The notes: generated by a model from the sequence alone, not told the origin. A stretch of 36,638 nucleotides of DNA from Lachnospiraceae bacterium (GCA_017521195.1 JAFXGP010000088.1:75203-111840), one strand, 5' to 3'. Positions 17,655-26,437 are shown, counted from the first letter of the stretch. Made by a program: numbers and translations.

Positions 17655-18848
17655 TTATTTCGTTGTAACAAACAACTTTTTAATAGTTTCGGCTATTTCT
17701 TTCAATGCTTCTTCGTTTTCTCCCTCCAAAACAAAATATCCTCTTCCCATCAGAGAATGACCATCGGATACTTTTGAAAGAATATCTCCCGCATTAATAT
17801 TACATTGCCAAATTACAGGTTTTATTCCCAGCACCTTTTCGATTTGTTCCACATCCGGCACCGCCTGTACTTCTCCTTCCAAATCAAAGTAATGAATCAT
17901 CATCATCTTGGTCTTTTCAGGAACAAAATTACATCCTAATCCCATGCGGTGTTTGATATATTCCTCTGCCACATCCACACCGGTACACAATGGAGTAAAC
18001 AGATTATGCAAATTATGGCCGGAAGGTCTTGCTGACATTTCTATCATAAAAGGACCGTCCCCTGTACAGATTAAATCTGCATGCAAAAGACATTCCTGTA
18101 ATTCCAACGTTTTTACAGTCTTTTCCATAAAGGCCTTTACCTGTCCATAAAACTCATCTTCCGGCATTACTGAAAAATAAGCTACTGCCTGGCGTGCCGG
18201 TAAGGGAGTATTTTCTTTATGTCGAAGCAGTACAAAATAGAATGTTCCATCAATAACAGCCCCATCCAAGCCATATTCTTCACCCTTTGCACACTCTTCC
18301 AACACATAGCTTTCGCCACAGGTAACTTGCAAAGCTTTTTTCAGTTCCTGCATATCATTTACAAAATGAATACCACGGCTTCCGGAACCATATCTGGGTT
18401 TTAAAATGGCGGGAAATTGCAGATTGTACTCTCCGCACCCTATCTGCTCAAATAACTTTTTTCTTTCTTCCGGGGATTCTTTCGCTTCCAGACATACACA
18501 ACCTCTAAGACCATTTTCTTCCATTTTTTGATGAAACAATAACTTATCGGTACAATACATTGCCTGTTTTTTTCCAATTCCCGGCAATTTCAAAGTATCG
18601 TTTACACTTCCTATGGTAGTCAGATATCTTCCGATAGGAACAGTCAATACAAAATCAATTTTTTCCTTTTCCACGCACTGAATCGTTTCTTCTTCTCGAG
18701 AAATATTCACCACAACAGCTTCATCCGCTACTGCCAATCCTTCTGCTTTTTCATTCCCATCCAACGCAACTACTGTCAGATTATACTCTTTTGCTTTTTT
18801 AATCGTATGCAAAGATTCCGAACTGGCACCTATAATTGCTGCTTTCAC
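17655..18848 (-). CDS. ATP-grasp ligase of unknown substrate in the pseudaminic acid cluster
   Basis: A 397-residue ATP-grasp protein. The N-terminal preATP-grasp fold starts AAIIGASSES and VVALDGN. ATP-binding landmarks are K102, ILKPRYGSGSRG (148-159, K150), YVLEECAKGEEYG (181-193), HADLI (256-260) and IEMSARPSGHN (269-279), the last with metal-binding E270 and N279. Such enzymes join a carboxylate to an amine or thiol through an acyl phosphate. The gene is the last of the membrane protein-pseC-GT2 unit and faces pseG. No step of the known pseudaminic pathway needs it, so a tailoring role (amide link of an amino acid to the sugar, or charging of a carrier) is inferred. The start is GTG 18848 with GGGAGA seven bases upstream. 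Confidence 0.85.
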   Translation of the reverse strand: MKAAIIGASSESLHTIKKAKEYNLTVVALDGNEKAEGLAVADEAVVVNISREEETIQCVEKEKIDFVLTVPIGRYLTTIGSVNDTLKLPGIGKKQAMYCTDKLLFHQKMEENGLRGCVCLEAKESPEERKKLFEQIGCGEYNLQFPAILKPRYGSGSRGIHFVNDMQELKKALQVTCGESYVLEECAKGEEYGLDGAVIDGTFYFVLLRHKENTPLPARQAVAYFSVMPEDEFYGQVKAFMEKTVKTLELQECLLHADLICTGDGPFMIEMSARPSGHNLHNLFTPLCTGVDVAEEYIKHRMGLGCNFVPEKTKMMMIHYFDLEGEVQAVPDVEQIEKVLGIKPVIWQCNINAGDILSKVSDGHSLMGRGYFVLEGENEEALKEIAETIKKLFVTTK

Positions 18849-18885
18849 TTTTTGTCTCCCATCTTTTATCTAACAACTTACTTTT

Positions 18886-19917
18886 TTATTTACCGGCTAT
18901 CTTTTTTCTAAAATTACGGTACGCCCACAAAAGCTTATAATACACCACAAAATACAGGGTTGATTTCATATGCATATCTATCAGCTTTCTTTCTTCGGCA
19001 TGAACTCTGGTTAAATAATACTTATTCTTTCTAAAATCCGGAAAAGTCTTCTTCATTTCCTCACCCATAGCTTTTATAAAAGAAATTTCCTGCTTTTTTA
19101 CACCCATCATATAAGAAAAGAGTGTGTTTACATAAAACAATGTGGTAAAACTGCTTTCTATTTCTTCTTTATATTCATCCAGAAAACCAAATTGTTTTGC
19201 TTCCGCTACCATAATTCTGGCTGCTTCCATACGGTCCTCACATCGTTTCTTGGTAATGGTATGTACCGTAGAAGCATTATGCTGATAATAATAGTACATG
19301 GGTTCCTGAATGTACTCAAAATGTTTTGCCCTAAGCATCCAGGAATTACTGATGGCATTATCCTCATAGAAAATTCCTTCCGGAAAACGGTTTGGATAAT
19401 CGAATATAATCCCACGCCTGTAGATTTTTACTACCAAACTCCCGCCATCTAAAATCAAAGACTGATATTTTTCTTTCGTTAATATTCCAGCTTGCTCCGG
19501 TTTATTATTGTGAACCACTTGTCCGATTTTCATAGAATGTTCATTAGTCAAATGATAATCACATCCCACCATATCAGCGCCTGTTTCTTCTGCTTTCTTT
19601 AAAAGCTTTTCATAATAATCCTTGGTTATCCAATCATCACTGTCAATGAAACCAATCCATTCACCCTTAGCAATTTCAAGTCCCAGGTTTTTAGCTCCGC
19701 CTTGTTTTTTATTAACATGAGAGGCTATAACCTTAAATTTGTCAGGGTATTTTGCTTCATATTGTCTCAAAATCTCCAGAGAATTATCCGTAGAACAATC
19801 ATCTACTGCGATAATCTCATAATCGTTAATTGTCTGATTCACCAGAGATTCTAAACAATATTCAAGTTTACCATCAGATGCCATGTTGTAAACAGGAACA
19901 ATAATACTTAACTGCAT
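18886..19917 (-). CDS. Glycosyltransferase family 2
   Basis: A 343-residue GT2 enzyme: SIIVPVYN at the N-terminus, AVDDCSTDNS at about 37-46, and FIDSDDW at about 92-98 carrying the metal-binding acidic residues. It has no clear membrane segment, so it acts at the cytoplasmic face. The C-terminal part is basic, ending RKKIAGK. It sits between pseC (39 bp) and the ATP-grasp gene (37 bp) with AGGAGA before ATG 19917. It probably adds one sugar of the repeat unit; donor and acceptor cannot be told from sequence. Confidence 0.88.
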   Translation of the reverse strand: MQLSIIVPVYNMASDGKLEYCLESLVNQTINDYEIIAVDDCSTDNSLEILRQYEAKYPDKFKVIASHVNKKQGGAKNLGLEIAKGEWIGFIDSDDWITKDYYEKLLKKAEETGADMVGCDYHLTNEHSMKIGQVVHNNKPEQAGILTKEKYQSLILDGGSLVVKIYRRGIIFDYPNRFPEGIFYEDNAISNSWMLRAKHFEYIQEPMYYYYQHNASTVHTITKKRCEDRMEAARIMVAEAKQFGFLDEYKEEIESSFTTLFYVNTLFSYMMGVKKQEISFIKAMGEEMKKTFPDFRKNKYYLTRVHAEERKLIDMHMKSTLYFVVYYKLLWAYRNFRKKIAGK

Positions 19918-19956
19918 AATATATCTCCTAAATCTTCTAAGGAATTTTCAGCAACA

Positions 19957-21150
19957 TTACTTCTTATAATAATCTACAATCTTCTTCACAGCTTTAATAA
20001 CGTCTTCGACGTCTTTATCTGTCATTCCATAGTAAAGCGGCAAGCTCATCATTTCATCATATAATCTTTCTGCTTTTGGACAAATTCCTTTTTCATATCC
20101 CAATCTCTGATAATGCGGGAAATAGTAGGTTGGAATATAGTGTACATTACACATAATATTTTCTGCTGCCAAAGCATCAAAAAATTCTCTGCGGTTAATG
20201 GTTAACATTTCCGGTTTGATTCTTAAAATATATAAATGTCTTGTAGTGTCAGATTCCGGTATTTCTTCCTGCACCTGAATTTCAGGCATCTGTAAGAAAG
20301 CTTCATCATATTTTGCAACAATTTCTTTTCTTCTCTCAGAGAACATGGGAAGCTTATCCAACTGGCTAATCAAAAGACCAGCCTGAATGTCTGTCATACG
20401 ATAATTATATCCCAAAGATACCTGTTCATAGTACCAGCCACCATGTGGTTCTTCTTCCATAAGTGCAGTATCACGGGTAATACCATGAGAACGGGCAAGA
20501 AGAAGTTTCTGATAATATTCTTCGTTATTGGTCATAACAGCTCCGCCTTCGCCACCGGTTACTGTTTTTACCGGATGGAAACTAAAAGTTGTCATATCTG
20601 CAATAGAACCATTAGGTTGTCCTTTATATTTAGTACCAATAACATGAGCACCGTCTTCAATTAACACAAGATTATGTTCTTTACAATGCGCCATAAGCTT
20701 GTCTAATTCTACCGACTGCCCTGTAAAGTCAACTGCTACTACCGCTTTTGTCTTATCTGTGGTTGCTGCTTTTACTTTTTCAGGGTCAATGTTATAAGTT
20801 TTATCATTAATATCCGCAAATACCGGTTTTGCACCACAGTATAAAGCACAGTTAGCACTGGCTGCAAAAGTAATCGGTGTAGTAATTACTTCATCCCCGG
20901 ATTCCACACCTGCTGCCATACATGCCATATGAAGTGCTGCAGTTCCGTTACTGCATACTACTGCATACTTTGCACCTGTAAGTTTACATAACTTCTCTTC
21001 CAATTCTGTAATCTTAGGCCCACATGTTAAATAATCGCTTTTCAAAACATCTACTACTGCCTGAATATCAGCATCATCAAGATATTGATGTCCATAATAT
21101 AATTTTGTATCTCTTACAGGAGTTCCTCCACAAATCGCAGGTTTATTCAT
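19957..21150 (-). CDS. pseC: UDP-4-amino-4,6-dideoxy-N-acetyl-L-altrosamine transaminase
   Basis: A 397-residue DegT/DnrJ/EryC1 aminotransferase of the PseC type: GHQYLDDADIQAV near 20-32, SDYLTCGP at 38-45, CSNGTAALHMA at 66-76, IEDGAHVIG with D166, and FHPVKTVTGGEGG with PLP lysine K195. PseC aminates the keto sugar made by PseB, using glutamate. It is clearly different in sequence from the WecE-type enzyme at 5624. A LegC or PglE role cannot be excluded from motifs alone, but PseB and PseG-like partners support PseC. The start ATG 21150 has AAAGGAC. It follows the 564-residue membrane protein by 36 bp. Confidence 0.9.
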   Translation of the reverse strand: MNKPAICGGTPVRDTKLYYGHQYLDDADIQAVVDVLKSDYLTCGPKITELEEKLCKLTGAKYAVVCSNGTAALHMACMAAGVESGDEVITTPITFAASANCALYCGAKPVFADINDKTYNIDPEKVKAATTDKTKAVVAVDFTGQSVELDKLMAHCKEHNLVLIEDGAHVIGTKYKGQPNGSIADMTTFSFHPVKTVTGGEGGAVMTNNEEYYQKLLLARSHGITRDTALMEEEPHGGWYYEQVSLGYNYRMTDIQAGLLISQLDKLPMFSERRKEIVAKYDEAFLQMPEIQVQEEIPESDTTRHLYILRIKPEMLTINRREFFDALAAENIMCNVHYIPTYYFPHYQRLGYEKGICPKAERLYDEMMSLPLYYGMTDKDVEDVIKAVKKIVDYYKK

Positions 21151-21186
21151 TTTCTTAGTCCTTTCCGGCTTCTTCGCCCTTGGTGC

Positions 21187-22881
21187 CTACTTAGGCACAA
21201 TACCATCTTTTATATCTTCACTTACGAGTTCACTTCTTCTCATCATAAATTGGTAACATGTACTTGGGAAATTATGATAACTGTTAATTTCCCCTTCTTC
21301 TTTTATATTGCTACTGTAATAAATTATATTACCTTTACTTTCTATGATATCCGTAGTTGAATGGTCATAATCCTTCTGCACAATATAATAAGGATCCATT
21401 AATCTTTGTTTTACAAACACACCATCATCTGTCACATAATGATCTACATATGGACTGAGGCAAAGGAACAGACAAAATACCAGGCAACCAGTTGCAATAC
21501 TCTGGAATCCCTTTTTCTCATAATCAAACCAGCTTGCCATTCCTACCAATGGTATTACCAACAAAAAACCTAAACCATATCGAATAAATGGCGCCAATAA
21601 AAACCAAACCAATGCAGATGCCAACATTGCCAAATAAAGCACAATTAACTCTACTCTGATTTCTATTTTTTTAATCCATTTATAACCCAAGTTAAACATG
21701 GCCAAAATAATACCAAGCACGTTAGAGCCTAAAAACATCTTTGCATATCTTTCCTGATTTTCCCACCAGATTGGAAGCCATTCCGTAATAGGCATATCTA
21801 TTAAACCGACATCAAACAAACAGCGTCCCCACACTTTAATCTGATAAGCATCCACCAATAAATATTCCAACGGCACTTTCCACTCTACATTAAAAAGATC
21901 TATTGCTTCAAAAGGATAAATTAACCATCCTGAAAGAATGACGTTTCGAATCAAATAAGGAGCTAATGTAAAAATACCCATTCCCAGATAAATACCGATA
22001 TCTTTCCATTTCTTTTCTTTCAACAAGAAAAATGCAGGATAAATTACTACGAGAACCATGGATATTGCAGATAACTTCATAGTCCCCAGAAAAACTGCAA
22101 ATACAGATAATAATGCATAAACCGAATAATGGGCCCTTTCTTCAATCGCTCTCAACCACACACTAATCATATAAATTGATAAAAACATGGTTGGATAATC
22201 GGTTGCCGGTGACATACTTCCGGTAACATTAATCAAAGCATAAAACAAAATCGCTACACAGCCGGCATCTTCCAGATGACTCTTGCGTTCTTTAAAAGTC
22301 TTTAAATGATGAAGGGCATACAAACATAATATCACTTCTACAAATCCGGTCGTTGTATGGAGCGACCAAGGTAACAACCAGGCCATACTTAAAACAGCTG
22401 CAAAGGCGAGATATAAACTGTTATATCCATAATGCAACTGCATATTTGCCATACCTTTTATAATCCCATATTCTTCGTACAAACGGATATTCTGTGCGTG
22501 ATAGATACCGGTATCTGTATGGAATTTCCCACGGGAAGTAAAAAATGCTATTAAAAGAATGAAGCAGAAAAAGAAAAATCCTTCCCAAGAAAATATCAAT
22601 TTTTTCGTCTTAGGAATTACTTCTCTGATTTCTTTTCTGCATCCCCATCCACTGATAATTGCTAAAAGTAACAATAGTAAATGCACTATCATTCCTACTT
22701 TGTAAACAATACTTGCAAAAGCGGCATAAATGGTAATTCCTACAATTCCGGTTACCAAATAATCAATAATCTGAAACTGCCATTTCCTTTTCAAAGCTTT
22801 CGCTAGTAGTTTTTCTATTCCTATTCCAATCATTCCGCAAAGCATAAAGTAATAAATCCAACTAAGCATTACAACTACCAT
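21187..22881 (-). CDS. Polytopic membrane protein, possible polymerase or GT-C-like transferase
   Basis: A 564-residue protein with about 12 or more hydrophobic segments. A loop at about 120-152 reads HTDTGIYHAQ, then YGIIKGMANMQLHYGYN. The acidic and histidine residues followed by GxAN and GYN look like a conserved active loop found in several uncharacterised Gram-positive cell-surface glycan membrane proteins. The end is polar. I cannot name the family with certainty. It heads the unit with pseC, a GT2 gene and the ATP-grasp gene, so it may act on the nonulosonic-acid-containing glycan outside the membrane. A strong GGGAGGAAAAGC ribosome site precedes ATG 22881. Confidence 0.7.
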   Translation of the reverse strand: MVVVMLSWIYYFMLCGMIGIGIEKLLAKALKRKWQFQIIDYLVTGIVGITIYAAFASIVYKVGMIVHLLLLLLAIISGWGCRKEIREVIPKTKKLIFSWEGFFFFCFILLIAFFTSRGKFHTDTGIYHAQNIRLYEEYGIIKGMANMQLHYGYNSLYLAFAAVLSMAWLLPWSLHTTTGFVEVILCLYALHHLKTFKERKSHLEDAGCVAILFYALINVTGSMSPATDYPTMFLSIYMISVWLRAIEERAHYSVYALLSVFAVFLGTMKLSAISMVLVVIYPAFFLLKEKKWKDIGIYLGMGIFTLAPYLIRNVILSGWLIYPFEAIDLFNVEWKVPLEYLLVDAYQIKVWGRCLFDVGLIDMPITEWLPIWWENQERYAKMFLGSNVLGIILAMFNLGYKWIKKIEIRVELIVLYLAMLASALVWFLLAPFIRYGLGFLLVIPLVGMASWFDYEKKGFQSIATGCLVFCLFLCLSPYVDHYVTDDGVFVKQRLMDPYYIVQKDYDHSTTDIIESKGNIIYYSSNIKEEGEINSYHNFPSTCYQFMMRRSELVSEDIKDGIVPK

Positions 22882-22964
22882 TGCTTTTCCTCCCTACACA
22901 TCAATTCTTAACCGATATAGGCATTCGGAAATATGTTTTAACAATTTTAAAATCACCTACTTCG

Positions 22965-22993
22965 ATTATATAAAATTTAAGATTGAAGAGCAA
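22965..22993 (-). promoter_or_regulatory. Candidate promoter of the membrane protein-pseC unit
   Basis: On the minus strand a perfect TATAAT (plus 22965-22970) is 17 bp from TTGCTC (plus 22988-22993). It lies 84 bp before the membrane protein start and overlaps the terminator stem-loop of pseB. The -35 has only TTG in common with the consensus, so support is moderate. Confidence 0.45.
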
Positions 22994-23016
22994 CTAAATG
23001 CCATTCAATCTTAAAT
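22971..23016 (-). terminator. Terminator after pseB
   Basis: A perfect 13-bp stem, ATTTAAGATTGAA (22975-22987) with TTCAATCTTAAAT (23004-23016), has a 16-nt loop. It starts 12 bp past the pseB stop, and on the minus strand it is followed by TTTATATAAT. It is AT-rich with a mixed T-tract, so it may leak. The remaining bases to the next gene (22882-22964) hold no gene. Confidence 0.65.
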
Positions 23017-23028
23017 ATTATTGCTTAT

Positions 23029-24027
23029 TTATTTTTCCAATTCTACCGTTTTTAACAATTCACGAATTTCTTCCACTGTAAGCCATTCTGTATTGTTATC
23101 GGAGCTGTAGGAAAATCCTTCCGGAACTTTCTTGCCGCTCATGTTTGGTTTCTGTCTGTTGTTCCATACCATCTGTGGATATACAATGAAATGTTTGTCG
23201 TATTCATATGTTGTCATGGAATCTTCTACTGTTACCATGATTTCATGTAATTTTTCACCTTCACGGATACCTACTTCAGGTTTTTTGCATCCCGGCATCA
23301 TCGCTTCTGCCAAATCCGTAATTTTGAAAGATGGAATTTTGCTAATGAAGGTTTCTCCACCGGTTGCTTCTTCCAACGCTTTAATTACAAGTTCCACACC
23401 CTGAGTTAAACTAATCCAGAAACGTGTCATTCTGTAATCTGTAATCGGAAGTTCTGTTCCGCCATTTTTAATCACACTGTTAAAGAATGGAATTACAGAA
23501 CCGCGGCTACCCGCAACGTTACCATAACGTACGATAGAGAAGTTAATATCTTTTTCTCCTGCATAAGCATTAGCTGCAATAAACAATTTATCGGATACTA
23601 ATTTAGTTCCGCCATATAAGTTAACAGGGTTTACAGCTTTGTCGGTAGAAAGAGCAACTACTTTTTTCACAGTATCGCTGTCAAGAGCTGCTTCAATTAC
23701 ATTCTGTGCACCTTCGATGTTAGTCTTAATAGCTTCGTTTGGATTGTATTCGCATGCCGGAACCTGTTTCATAGCTGCTGCATGAATTACATAATCTACG
23801 CCAACGAAAGCTCTCTTCATTCTGGCAAGATCTCTAACATCACCGATAAAGAAACGGAGCTTGTCCTGATATTCTTTGAACTCATTCTGCATCATCCACT
23901 GTTTGAATTCATCACGGGAATAGATGATAATCTTTTTAGGATTATAATTTTTTAATACATATTTTGTAAAGCATTTACCGAAGGAACCTGTTCCTCCTGT
24001 TACTAAAATTGTTTTATTATTTAACAT
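23029..24027 (-). CDS. pseB: UDP-N-acetylglucosamine 4,6-dehydratase (inverting)
   Basis: A 332-residue soluble extended SDR, the usual length for PseB/FlaA1. The dinucleotide loop is TGGTGSFG at 10-17, then IIIYSRDEFKQ and FFIGDVRDL. Catalytic residues are visible as D129, K130, Y138 and K142 (STDKA...NLYGGTK). HAAAMKQVPACEYNP is a PseB signature. It converts UDP-GlcNAc to the 4-keto-6-deoxy-L-altrose intermediate, the first pathway step. A longer reading to 24066 exists, but ATG 24027 has GAGAGGAC just upstream and fits the family N-terminus. It seems to form its own unit, with its own promoter and terminator. Confidence 0.95.
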   Translation of the reverse strand: MLNNKTILVTGGTGSFGKCFTKYVLKNYNPKKIIIYSRDEFKQWMMQNEFKEYQDKLRFFIGDVRDLARMKRAFVGVDYVIHAAAMKQVPACEYNPNEAIKTNIEGAQNVIEAALDSDTVKKVVALSTDKAVNPVNLYGGTKLVSDKLFIAANAYAGEKDINFSIVRYGNVAGSRGSVIPFFNSVIKNGGTELPITDYRMTRFWISLTQGVELVIKALEEATGGETFISKIPSFKITDLAEAMMPGCKKPEVGIREGEKLHEIMVTVEDSMTTYEYDKHFIVYPQMVWNNRQKPNMSGKKVPEGFSYSSDNNTEWLTVEEIRELLKTVELEK

Positions 24028-24081
24028 AATGTCCTCTCTTCTGAATACCTTCCTTGTTGTATACATGTAAAATTAAAACAT

Positions 24082-24102
24082 TTTAGGTATACTATACCTA
24101 AA
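24082..24102. promoter_or_regulatory. Perfect 21-bp palindrome in the pseB leader (putative operator)
   Basis: The arms TTTAGGTATA (24082-24091) and TATACCTAAA (24093-24102) are exact inverted repeats around one central base. The palindrome starts about 11 bp after the -10 box of the pseB promoter, so it covers roughly +5 to +25 of the transcript. That is a typical roadblock position for a dimeric repressor. No regulator gene is in the window. I found no second copy by eye. Confidence 0.6.
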
Positions 24103-24113
24103 TATACGTTTGA

Positions 24114-24142
24114 ATTATACCATACGCCTTTAACGATTGCAA
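24114..24142 (-). promoter_or_regulatory. Promoter of pseB
   Basis: On the minus strand TTGCAA (24137-24142) is 17 bp from a perfect TATAAT (24114-24119). It is about 87 bp before the pseB ATG, leaving room for the palindrome in the leader. Spacing is ideal and four of six -35 bases match. Confidence 0.7.
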
Positions 24143-24188
24143 ACACTCTAAGTGTAAAATCCCCGCCTGTTTCTTAGGAAAATACAAT

Positions 24189-25178
24189 TTACAGCCCTTT
24201 CATCTTCTGATGCATAACTCTCACTGTTTTTGGTGCCACCGTCAAAAGTATCAGATAAATTTTATTTTTCTTAGTCAGATACGGATTGGACAAAGTATCC
24301 ATCCAATGCTTTCTCAAATATTTTTTCACATTTGCATAAAACTTATTATCAGAATTCATCTGTGATGCTGGAATATGAAGCATATAATCCAGTCTTTGGA
24401 ATAATCCGAATCTTATACACACTTCTTTTAAATCAGGATAATGTTTGTCCACAATGTCGCTTGCCACGTCTGCGTTTTCCACAATATCCATAAACACTCT
24501 GGAAAAATCGTTTTTATCTTTTTTTCTGGTATTGCTACCAATACGATAAAATACGTGGTAGTGTTGTTCCGGCAAAATATAAATACCATTAATTTCTTTT
24601 AACATCTGCAAAAGAAGATAAAAATCTTCATTTAATTTTCCTATTGGAAATTTTTTGTCCGCAAACAAATCCTTTTTAATTAACTTAGTACAAAAAGAAC
24701 AATCTCCACGATGCATCAGCAGTTCTTTCATAAACTCGTCACTACTGCAAAGAAAGGCTTTTTCCGGTGGTGTACATACATCCGGCAATTTATTTCCCTT
24801 ATCATCTATCTCATCCCTGGAAACCTGAGCAATAGGCACTTGATACTCCAAAACCGCATTAATTAAATCTTCATACATGGTTGGAGAAATGAAATCATCG
24901 CTGTCTACAAACCCCAGATATTCGCCTTTCGCATTCTCAATCCCTAAGTTTCTGGCAGAAGAAGAACCTCCGTTTTCTTTATGAAACACTCGGATTCTTG
25001 CATCTTTTTCCTGTAATTTATCGCAAAGTACACCGGTACCATCCGTGGAACCATCATCTACCATGAGAATCTCTATATTTTCGTAGGTCTGGTTAATGCA
25101 GCTGTCCACGCATTTTTCCAAACAATCCATAATGTTGTATATGGGGATTATGATACTTATTAAGGGTTTTTTATCCAC
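24189..25178 (-). CDS. Glycosyltransferase family 2
   Basis: A 329-residue GT2 enzyme with SIIIPIYNIMDC at the N-terminus, MVDDGSTDGTG (about 39-49), HKENGGSSSARN and FVDSDDF (about 93-99). It has no evident membrane segment. The start is GTG 25178 with GGAGG in the overlapping end of the GT4 gene (8-bp overlap), so the two are translationally coupled. It is the last gene of the right operon. Only a weak 5-bp hairpin (ACACT...AGTGT, about 24143-24155) follows, so read-through into pseB is possible. Confidence 0.88.
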   Translation of the reverse strand: MDKKPLISIIIPIYNIMDCLEKCVDSCINQTYENIEILMVDDGSTDGTGVLCDKLQEKDARIRVFHKENGGSSSARNLGIENAKGEYLGFVDSDDFISPTMYEDLINAVLEYQVPIAQVSRDEIDDKGNKLPDVCTPPEKAFLCSSDEFMKELLMHRGDCSFCTKLIKKDLFADKKFPIGKLNEDFYLLLQMLKEINGIYILPEQHYHVFYRIGSNTRKKDKNDFSRVFMDIVENADVASDIVDKHYPDLKEVCIRFGLFQRLDYMLHIPASQMNSDNKFYANVKKYLRKHWMDTLSNPYLTKKNKIYLILLTVAPKTVRVMHQKMKGL

Positions 25179-26373
25179 GTTTTTCCTCCATTATAAACTG
25201 ATACATTTTCTTCGGTGCAATCACAGGTGCCGGACTAAAAGGTCCTTCCTGCGGTAACTCTATTTTACCTTTTTTCCAATCTTCATAGAATTTCAACAGG
25301 CGTTTTGCAGCTTCCGGAGCATTCCACTGTGAGGCTATAGTTTCATACGCCGCCAAAGCCATCCCGGATGCTTTCCTCGGATTATCCAACAGAAATTTAA
25401 TTTGTTTCTCCATGTCTTCATAACTTCCATCTTTATATACCAATCCGTTTTCACCATGATTAATCAAAAATGGTGCCGCACCTACTTCTACATTTGCTAC
25501 TTCCACGCAGCCGCTGTTCATGGCTTCATTTACCACAGCTCCCCAGCCTTCCAAGAAGTTACTGGTAAATAAATGGATATGACATTTTTCCATAACTTTT
25601 CGAACCTGCGTTGGTTTTAAGAATCCATAAAATGTAACCTGATTTTGTAATTCTTTTTGCTTTACGGTCTGTTTCAGTTCCCCTTCCAGTTCCCCTCCAC
25701 CGACCATATGAAGATGAAATTTGTAACCTTGCTTTTTTAAATTCTCGGCCAGTTTAATAGCAAACTCTGGATGTTTCAGTGGAATAAATCTTCCTGCCCA
25801 TACAATTTGAATTTCTTCCTGATTCTTCTTTTCACCCCAGACATGCATTTTCTGTAACTGTTCTTTGGTAAATTCTTTAAATTCCGGGAAATAACCAAAA
25901 CGGAACATCTTATCCGGATATGCTTTTACAATAGAAAAGTCAGAAGCCACATATGCTCCTGCACACAACAAATATACCGGATTCTTTCTGTGACTTGTAT
26001 GTTCCTTATACTTACGAATCAAACCTTTCGGAGAAATAGCTTTCCATTGTCCTTCGCGATAAAGTCTTTCACTGATTCGGATGGTCAATTTATCACTGCT
26101 TAAACGATTCACAATCAAATCTTCCCGTTCCATCCAACCTACAAGCAGGATATCACTTTCATCTATCAGTTGTTTACATAACTCTAACTGTTTTTTCAGA
26201 AAAACCACATAAGGAATCTTTTCTGCTTCCACGCCCCAGCCCATCTGAATCCGTTCTTCTTCCATAGGCTCTGTCTGGATAAACCGATAGTCATCCCCCA
26301 ATTTCTCATATAGAGCATTGGAAAAAGGAATTTGGTGATGATTTATATAGTTGGATATCATGGTGATTTTCAT
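25171..26373 (-). CDS. Glycosyltransferase family 4
   Basis: A 400-residue GT-B enzyme. The N-terminal half is divergent (SNYINHHQIPFSNAL), and the C-terminal half has VWAGRFIPLKHPE (around 196-208), HMVGGGELEGEL and the EX7E element in FLEGWGAVVNEAMNSG. It transfers a sugar from a nucleotide donor with retention of configuration. AGGAG precedes ATG 26373. It is separated from the next GT4 gene by 64 bp of AT-rich DNA with no gene. Donor and acceptor are unknown. Confidence 0.88.
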   Translation of the reverse strand: MKITMISNYINHHQIPFSNALYEKLGDDYRFIQTEPMEEERIQMGWGVEAEKIPYVVFLKKQLELCKQLIDESDILLVGWMEREDLIVNRLSSDKLTIRISERLYREGQWKAISPKGLIRKYKEHTSHRKNPVYLLCAGAYVASDFSIVKAYPDKMFRFGYFPEFKEFTKEQLQKMHVWGEKKNQEEIQIVWAGRFIPLKHPEFAIKLAENLKKQGYKFHLHMVGGGELEGELKQTVKQKELQNQVTFYGFLKPTQVRKVMEKCHIHLFTSNFLEGWGAVVNEAMNSGCVEVANVEVGAAPFLINHGENGLVYKDGSYEDMEKQIKFLLDNPRKASGMALAAYETIASQWNAPEAAKRLLKFYEDWKKGKIELPQEGPFSPAPVIAPKKMYQFIMEEKRG

Positions 26374-26437
26374 AATGCTTACTCCTAAAACTATGTTGCT
26401 GTAATATTCAATTATTTCATATCTCTAAATAATATTT

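Noticed and set aside
19957-24027. Legionaminic acid or bacillosamine pathway instead of pseudaminic acid
   Set aside because: The dehydratase is a soluble PseB/FlaA1 type with its signature residues, the cytidylyltransferase has PseF hallmarks, and there is a PseG-type hydrolase. No LegG/NeuC-like epimerase or membrane PglF-like dehydratase is seen.
24028-24066. N-terminal extension of PseB by 13 residues
   Set aside because: The extension contains the ribosome site of the better start at 24027 and is not found in PseB proteins.
24139-24160. Terminator after the GT2 gene at 24189
   Set aside because: Only a 5-bp stem with a 3-nt loop and no proper T-run, so it is too weak to call.
26374-26437. 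AT-rich inverted repeat between the two GT4 genes
   Set aside because: Arms of about 7 bp made only of A and T are expected by chance in this composition.
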